From positions 1 through 17,347 of the forward strand of contig SCUC01000166.1 of assembly GCA_004322375.1 (NCBI GenBank): a stretch of DNA of 17,347 bases, read 5' to 3'. A program made the position numbers and the translations under genes. Of this stretch, positions 13,151-17,347 are shown piece after piece. Numbering within the stretch: the stretch's first letter is position 1; the number at the start of each line of letters is the position of its first letter. The DNA comes from Bacteroidota bacterium. Lineage in GTDB: Bacteria; Bacteroidota; Ignavibacteria; UBA10030; SZUA-254. Below the pieces are notes generated by a model that was not told the DNA's origin, did not search any database, and was given only the letters and a program-made list of their open reading frames with translations.

Positions 13151-13179
13151 CCTTCGACTTCGCTCAGGACGACGAAAGG
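13151..13179. repeat. REP-like element (CCTTCGACTTCGCTCAGG type)
   Basis: CCTTCG and CGAAAGG form imperfect ends of a 29-base element that fills the gap between the two tube-like genes. The right end GAAAGG lies six bases before the ATG at 13186 and is the ribosome site of that gene. I know similar CCTTCGACTTCGCTCAGG sequences as dispersed repeats in environmental genomes. Confidence 0.7.
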
Positions 13180-13185
13180 TAATTT

Positions 13186-15168
13186 ATGTTGATAAAACTT
13201 GCAGACATACGGACGGAAGGCATCGCTTTTGTTTGGGCGTTCGATAAAAAGAACAGGGCGTTGTACAACCTCGGAGGGTTGGAGCTTGATTCGCTCCAGG
13301 CGTCTCCGGAGATGTCGGAGATAATGCTAATGGACGGCGTGCCGCATCAGCTTGGAGCGGGCAACGCTTACGCCGTGAAGCTGATGCAGACGGCGTATAC
13401 CGACCTCCAATTATGGGAGGGAGCGCATGATGATGGTGCGACGCTCTGGTTGATGAGCCAGAAGGAAACGACCGTTCTGAAAAACACAAACTATACGGTT
13501 GGTTACACCAACGAACACTCCCGGAAGAAGCCGGGCGTCATCCCTTTAAAGTGGCGAAGCGAGGGAACAAAAGTTTCCGATTATCTCTGGAAGATGCACG
13601 GGATGTTCGACCCGACAAGTCTTATCCTTCTCGTTAATCCCGCTCTGCAAAAATATGTCGGGCAGACAAGCATTGTTGACGTCTCTCCCTACGACAGGGC
13701 TGTCTCGATGAACGGCATGGCAGCTTCCGCGTGGAATGCCGATAAAGTTTCACTCGACCTCGATGGCGTGAACGATTATCTCTCTATCGCCGACACGGAG
13801 TTCCGGGGTGCGGAACTGATTGGCGCTCTCGATACAAACAACCGCAGCTTCACTTCCGGCATCGGCAATTGGGTGAAGCAAAACGCTAACGACACATTCG
13901 CTTCGACAACGGGCGGCGCATCGGGCAACGGCGGCAAGCTGACGGTAGGCGCGAGCGCCGGCGCAACGCTTCTGAAACTTTCCGATGACATTAAAAATTT
14001 AGTCGTGGGCAGGAGCTATCATCTTCACCTTTCGACAAAATACCAGACGGCATGGAACGGCGGCTACGTGCAGTTCGCCCTTGGAGGCGCATCGCAACGA
14101 ATAGTTCTCACAACGTCATTCCAGGAGTTGCAATTCGATTTTATCGCGGCGAGCGTGAATCCTGAAATCGTTATCTCTTCTCTCTCGGCTCCGTCATCGG
14201 GTGACATCTTATGGATTGATGAAGTCTCTTTGAAGGAATCTTCAGAGTCGAATCTCAATCTCGGAGAGCGAATCGTCAACGCGAATAACAGAGACTTTGA
14301 GCAGAACACAGTCGGCGATTGGACCGGAACGGGGAACCACAGCGTTTCCACTGTCGCCGATCCGTATGAAGGCACGTACGCGCTAAAGATAGTTTCAAGC
14401 GGCGCGGGCAGCCAGGCTGCAAACTATGCCTCGCTTGCAGCAACAAAGTTCACGACACTTGTCGCCGGCAAAAAATATACAGTGGAGCTCTGGGCGAAGC
14501 GGGGCGATGCCGGCGTTAATCTGAATGTTGGCTTTGGCGCAACGGGACAAACGGCGGCGTTCACGAATCTTGGCAGCTACGCGAAATGCGTCTTCAACTT
14601 TACTGCCGGCGCAAACGATGCCGGCGCAAGCTTACGATTGTGGACAAACGTTTCCTCGCCGTCGAACGGAATGCGCGTTGATAAAATTTCCATCACGGAA
14701 GCGCAGGACGCGACTATTGTCGCGTGGGTGAAGAAGAACGGCAACCCGGCGTCTGCAGACGAGGCGATATGTGGTAAGTGGTTGGAGAGCGATTCCACCT
14801 TCCTGATGAGCTTCACGAACGGAGACGATAAGCTGAGCGGTTTGTTCCGCGACACCGCGACATCGGTGACAGTAACCGGAACGACTACGCCGATTACGGA
14901 TAATGCCTGGCATCTCTGCGTGATGACGATTACCCGGGCTGGCAACGTGCAGTTGTGGGTTGACTCCGGAGTTGACAACGGCGCAGCCTCTGCGGCGGCG
15001 GTAGGCAAGCTCATCACAGCATCGGCAGTGACGATGGGGAGCGATGGCAACTCCGCGAGGTATTTCGCCGGCAAACTCGGAGCGTGCATGGTGAAGCGGG
15101 GCGTTGTCTGGTCGCAGCAGGAAGTGATTGATTTTTACAATTCGACTAAAGCGGTCTATGGACTGTAA
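13186..15168 (+). CDS. Tail-tube paralogue fused to LamG and carbohydrate-binding-like domains, 660 aa
   Basis: Residues about 1-150 are related to the preceding protein: LMDGVPHQLG, YTDLQLWEG, YTVGYTNEHSRKKPGVIPLK align with LMDGVIHQTG, YTNLQLVEG, ITVGYSNTYSRKNPATLPFK. It lacks the hydrophobic leader. At about 187 a LamG/concanavalin-like domain begins (VSLDLDGVNDYLSIADTEF) and resumes at about 507 (DATIVAWVKKNG ... AWHLCVMTITRAG ... YFAGKLGACMV). Between lie two tandem beta domains like CBM4/9 modules (about 210-346 with GRSYHLHLSTKY and ILWIDEVSLKE; about 357-505 with GKKYTVELWAKRG and RVDKISITEA). It likely places sugar-binding domains on the tail. GAAAGG from a REP-like element precedes the ATG. 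Confidence 0.75.
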   Translation: MLIKLADIRTEGIAFVWAFDKKNRALYNLGGLELDSLQASPEMSEIMLMDGVPHQLGAGNAYAVKLMQTAYTDLQLWEGAHDDGATLWLMSQKETTVLKNTNYTVGYTNEHSRKKPGVIPLKWRSEGTKVSDYLWKMHGMFDPTSLILLVNPALQKYVGQTSIVDVSPYDRAVSMNGMAASAWNADKVSLDLDGVNDYLSIADTEFRGAELIGALDTNNRSFTSGIGNWVKQNANDTFASTTGGASGNGGKLTVGASAGATLLKLSDDIKNLVVGRSYHLHLSTKYQTAWNGGYVQFALGGASQRIVLTTSFQELQFDFIAASVNPEIVISSLSAPSSGDILWIDEVSLKESSESNLNLGERIVNANNRDFEQNTVGDWTGTGNHSVSTVADPYEGTYALKIVSSGAGSQAANYASLAATKFTTLVAGKKYTVELWAKRGDAGVNLNVGFGATGQTAAFTNLGSYAKCVFNFTAGANDAGASLRLWTNVSSPSNGMRVDKISITEAQDATIVAWVKKNGNPASADEAICGKWLESDSTFLMSFTNGDDKLSGLFRDTATSVTVTGTTTPITDNAWHLCVMTITRAGNVQLWVDSGVDNGAASAAAVGKLITASAVTMGSDGNSARYFAGKLGACMVKRGVVWSQQEVIDFYNSTKAVYGL

Positions 15169-15209
15169 TTTGAGATATGGGATTTGAGATATGGGATTTG
15201 AGATATGAG
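15168..15209 (+). repeat. Three tandem 14-base repeats, ATTTGAGATATGGG
   Basis: Two exact units and a third with one change (GAG for GGG at the end) run from the last base of the tail gene stop to just past the next start. The ATG at 15205 is the ATG of the third unit. Related GATATGGGAT sequence occurs at 6180-6205. Copy number could change by slippage without breaking the gene, since only the last ATG is used. Confidence 0.8.
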
Positions 15210-15543
15210 AATTTATGTTGTTGCTGAAACGGAACATTTGCAGGGCGTTCACAACTTAGATGTGTCGCTGCAACGGAAATCACAGGATGACAGCTTGTGC
15301 GTGATTGAGTTGGAGGAGGCTGACGCGGGAGAGTTCACGGGATGCCTGGCGTGCAACGTTTTGCCGCATCCTAATGCGCTCGAGTATTTGACGGCGCAGG
15401 AATCGAAGGGGGTTTGGCATAAGGCGGACAGCGCAGGACTTAAAGATGTGAGTGGAAATATACTTGAAATTAATTCAACTGAAATATTAACTAACGATGA
15501 GGTTCAAAATGACACAGCAGAAATACAACCTTCCGGGAAATGA
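15205..15543 (+). CDS. Hypothetical tail-region protein, 112 aa
   Basis: The start MRIYVVAETEHLQGV lies within a tandem repeat; the ribosome site is poor (GAG). The N-terminal part is mixed alpha/beta (SQDDSLCVIELEEADAGEF), the centre Cys-containing (TGCLACNVLPHPNALEYL), and the tail acidic and probably disordered. It overlaps the start of the tail chaperone gene by 35 bases. Family not recognised. Its place between tail tube and chaperone fits a small tail protein. An alternative start by GTG is not obvious. Confidence 0.6.
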   Translation: MRIYVVAETEHLQGVHNLDVSLQRKSQDDSLCVIELEEADAGEFTGCLACNVLPHPNALEYLTAQESKGVWHKADSAGLKDVSGNILEINSTEILTNDEVQNDTAEIQPSGK

Positions 15544-15892
15544 CGGTAAGCCGGTAACAAAAACTCTTGCGCTCCCGGGTACAAAGCGTATCAAAAATTT
15601 TTTGAAATGCTTCGGGTTCGATTCGCTCGAGGCGATGATGAGCAAAAAAGGTCTTGAAGATTATTCGAAGAAAAGATTTGATGTTGCTCTTGACGCTAAA
15701 AAACTCAGAGACATTCTTGACATTTGCCTTGTTGAAAACGCATCCGGCGTGCAGCTGGATGACATCGAGGACTTGCGCCCGTATGACGATGTGATTCAGG
15801 ATTTTTTCGAGCAACGCGCTCAGAACATCAGAGAGCGTCTGAACTCCTTACCGAATTCGGAAAACTTACAACTGACTCAAACGAAGCAGTAA
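15509..15892 (+). CDS. Tail assembly chaperone, short form (frame 0), 127 aa
   Basis: I chose the ATG at 15509 because GAGG lies six bases upstream; the in-frame ATG at 15497 would add MRFK. The protein is small and acidic, starts with a beta-like segment (YNLPGNDGKPVTKTLALPGTKRI) and continues helical (FFEQRAQNIRERL). Place, size and the frameshift signal at 15802-15808 match the G / gpG-T pair of phage tail chaperones, made before the tape measure to keep it soluble during tail assembly. It is not related to the Mu gpG-like gene at 11560. Sequence similarity to known members is not evident to me. Confidence 0.75.
   Translation: MTQQKYNLPGNDGKPVTKTLALPGTKRIKNFLKCFGFDSLEAMMSKKGLEDYSKKRFDVALDAKKLRDILDICLVENASGVQLDDIEDLRPYDDVIQDFFEQRAQNIRERLNSLPNSENLQLTQTKQ
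15802..15808 (+). promoter_or_regulatory. Programmed -1 frameshift site T TTT TTC
   Basis: The heptamer is in the right phase for the X XXY YYZ rule (frame 0 reads GAT TTT TTC GAG). The -1 frame has a TGA at 15784-15786, then stays open to a TAA at 16099-16101, so the shift must occur between 15787 and the frame-0 stop at 15890-15892. T TTT TTC is the only good slippery heptamer I find in that interval. Confidence 0.8.
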
Positions 15893-16101
15893 CGTTTGAA
15901 GCTCATGCGCGGCAAATCATCATGCTCTGCGCGGGAACAAACGGCGCACTCTGGCGCGAGATGTGGAACGACTGGTTCTACTCGGACGTGATTGAGTACG
16001 GTCTGCTGCGACTCGCAAAGCGCGAAGAAATGCTCGATGAGTTGAGCGAGCTCGAACACCCGCTTGATAAGCTGAATTATTTGTTGATGAAACAGATGTA
16101 A
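15808..16101 (+). CDS. T extension of the tail chaperone, reached by -1 frameshift
   Basis: After slippage, translation continues from 15808 for 97 codons (RATRSEHQRASELLTEFGKL, then ARQIIMLCAGTNGALWREMW, and a helical end HPLDKLNYLLMKQM). With the 100 codons upstream, the fusion has 197 residues. The frame has no suitable ATG and ribosome site of its own near its beginning, and it directly precedes the tape-measure gene, as the T part does in lambda and many other phages. The extension usually binds the tape measure. Role inferred from the conserved arrangement. Confidence 0.75.
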   Translation, partial: RATRSEHQRASELLTEFGKLTTDSNEAVTFEAHARQIIMLCAGTNGALWREMWNDWFYSDVIEYGLLRLAKREEMLDELSELEHPLDKLNYLLMKQM

Positions 16102-16137
16102 CTCACCCCCTGCCCCCTCTCTTACAAAGAGAGGGGG
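16102..16137. repeat. REP-like palindrome (CCCTCTCC family), copy 4
   Basis: CCCCCTCTCTT (16113-16123) pairs with AAGAGAGGGGG (16127-16137) around ACA, with left flank CTCACCCCCTG. It starts right after the stop of the chaperone extension, and its right arm GAGAGGGGG is the ribosome site for the tape measure, ending seven bases before the ATG. Confidence 0.8.
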
Positions 16138-16144
16138 TTCTCTT

Positions 16145-17347
16145 ATGGCAAAACAAAACTTTGAAATATCGTTCTCGATTGATTTGACCCCGTACAAGGA
16201 GGGGTTGAAGTCTGCGCTGATGATGACGCAGGCAACGGGTCAGCAAATCAAGCCGCTCTTGAACTTCAAGATAGCGGCGCCGGACTTCTCCGGCATCGAG
16301 GCGGAGTTTAGCAGGTATGAAGAGCAGCTCAAGCGAGTTGCGACCGAGACGCAAAACCTTCCGGCTCCAACGCCATTTGATGAAGCACCTCCGAAAATAG
16401 ATAACACAAACAAGAAACTCGATGAACACGGGTTGAAGTTGAACAAAGTGAAGCGTGAGTCGCTTGAGATGTTCGGGGCAGTAAGTTTCCTGACGACTTC
16501 CATTATCGGGATGGCATCAAGCGCAGAGGGCGGTAACGAGAAACTCGATAAATTAAACAACTCGCTGAGCGGTGGAATCACAGCAGGCTTCGGGCTTGCC
16601 TCGATGATGACGATGCTGGGCATCGCGAGCGGCGGCACGGCTGCTATCATCGGGAGCTTGGTAACGATTGGCGTGGGACTGACATCGTGGCTTACAGACA
16701 CTAAGAAAAAAGCTGATGATGTCCGATTCTCGTTTGAAGGCATGAAGCAATCAATAAAGGGAGCGACGCTTGATGAGCTTCAAATATTACGCGAGCAGCA
16801 AGAGGCAGATTACCAGAATAAAATGCGCCTCGCTAATTCTTCGATTGAAAATGCCCGGAAGATTTTAGAACTTGAACACCCGGGCATTCTCTACAGTGAC
16901 GATGCTGTTCGTTTAGAAATTAAGCGTGCCAAGGAAGCTGCCGAGGGCGTGAGACAGGCAATTCAAATCACGGATGAAGCTATGAATAGCCAGCGTTTAT
17001 CCGGGCTGGAAGTTGTGAAACTCACGAGTGAAGCTGAGATTGCTTCTATTCAAGACAAATATGACAGGCAGGTTGAAGAGGCGAAGGCGGCGTGGGAGAA
17101 ACAAAAAATTCTCATTGAAAATTCTACAGCATCCGAGCAACAAAAGCGCGACGCCATCGAAGCCGGCGAGACGGCGCTCAATCAAAAGATAATTGAGATA
17201 TACGATGCGCAGGGGGCTGAGTTTGTGCAGCATAAGCAGGAGGAAGAACGTCAGGCGGAGGAATCCCGGAAGCGCATCGAGACGATACAAACGGAAACGG
17301 CAAAGGCGTTAAACGAAGCGGAGAAACAACGCGAGCTTGCAAAAGCG
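16145..17347 (+). CDS. Tape-measure protein, N-terminal 401 residues (3' partial)
   Basis: The frame stays open from ATG 16145 to the end of the window. The start (AKQNFEISFSIDLTPYKEGL) is typical of tail tape-measure proteins, followed by a helical region. Hydrophobic segments lie at about residues 109-125 (FGAVSFLTTSIIGMASS) and 143-184 (ASMMTMLGIASGG, IIGSLVTIGVGLTSWL), then long charged helices and coiled coil to the end (EEERQAEESRKRIETIQTE). The protein sets tail length and helps DNA delivery. Its place directly after the frameshifted chaperone pair is diagnostic. GAGAGGGGG, from a REP-like repeat, is the ribosome site. Confidence 0.85.
   Translation, partial: MAKQNFEISFSIDLTPYKEGLKSALMMTQATGQQIKPLLNFKIAAPDFSGIEAEFSRYEEQLKRVATETQNLPAPTPFDEAPPKIDNTNKKLDEHGLKLNKVKRESLEMFGAVSFLTTSIIGMASSAEGGNEKLDKLNNSLSGGITAGFGLASMMTMLGIASGGTAAIIGSLVTIGVGLTSWLTDTKKKADDVRFSFEGMKQSIKGATLDELQILREQQEADYQNKMRLANSSIENARKILELEHPGILYSDDAVRLEIKRAKEAAEGVRQAIQITDEAMNSQRLSGLEVVKLTSEAEIASIQDKYDRQVEEAKAAWEKQKILIENSTASEQQKRDAIEAGETALNQKIIEIYDAQGAEFVQHKQEEERQAEESRKRIETIQTETAKALNEAEKQRELAKA

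Noticed and set aside
14632..15252. Long - strand frames opposite the LamG tail gene
   Set aside because: No ribosome sites, compositionally biased products, and complete overlap with a well-supported + strand gene.
15859..15865. GGAAAAC as an alternative slippery sequence for the chaperone frameshift
   Set aside because: In frame 0 it reads TCG GAA AAC, so the P-site tRNA for GAA would mispair on GGA after a -1 slip. T TTT TTC upstream allows full re-pairing.

Overview
The window is a stretch of a Mu-like (transposable-type) tailed phage or prophage from an unidentified bacterium. All genes lie on the + strand and are tightly packed, often with ATGA overlaps. Diagnostic proteins are a Mu gpI-type head protease with a nested scaffold start, a Mu gpT-type major capsid protein, and relatives of Mu gp36 (DUF1320), gpG (virion morphogenesis) and gp37 (DUF1834). 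They are followed by tail-tube-like proteins, a frameshifted tail assembly chaperone and a tape-measure protein that runs off the end. No tail sheath gene is seen, so a long non-contractile tail (Mu-like head with siphovirus tail, as in the B3/D3112 type) is the simplest reading. No host gene, tRNA or rRNA fixes the lineage. TTGACA-N17-TATATT promoters and AAGGAG ribosome sites argue against a classical Bacteroides-type host. GC-rich dispersed palindromes, of a kind I associate with environmental bacterial chromosomes, suggest a resident prophage.

Layout. 1-2980: an AT-rich accessory region with the end of one gene, a small protein, a membrane protein with a RanBP2-like zinc ribbon, a helical lipoprotein, a small acidic helical protein, a zinc-ribbon/DUF4145 protein and a two-pass membrane protein, closed by a terminator. 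2981-3657: dyad symmetries, then three very small genes. 3635-3850 and 6238-6402: two copies of a module made of a strong promoter, a short leader with a palindrome, and an intrinsic terminator. Between them (3851-6172) lies a cassette of three virion-accessory genes, one with fifteen gapless 20-residue repeats. 6403-7611: cell-wall hydrolase, small coiled-coil protein and two-pass membrane protein (probable lysis genes). 7608-10943: head genes (protease/scaffold, decoration protein, major capsid). 11076-12559: head-completion and tail-joining genes. 12577-15168: two paralogous tail-tube-like proteins, the second carrying LamG and carbohydrate-binding-like domains. 15205-17347: small protein, tail chaperone pair with a -1 frameshift, and tape measure.

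The most unusual points are: (1) two structural proteins from different parts of the virion begin with the same kind of 28-residue hydrophobic leader ending in KF[KR]F[IM]PFG just before the expected start Met, and the capsid protein also has a hydrophobic N-terminal extension; (2) the duplicated promoter-leader-terminator module, with compensatory changes in its terminator hairpin; (3) dispersed palindromic repeats directly upstream of late genes, in at least two cases providing the Shine-Dalgarno sequence; (4) the 15 x 20-residue repeat shaft; (5) a LamG fold apparently split by two inserted domains on a tail-tube paralogue. Terminase, portal and gpF genes, which in Mu lie between lysis and protease genes, are absent from that position.
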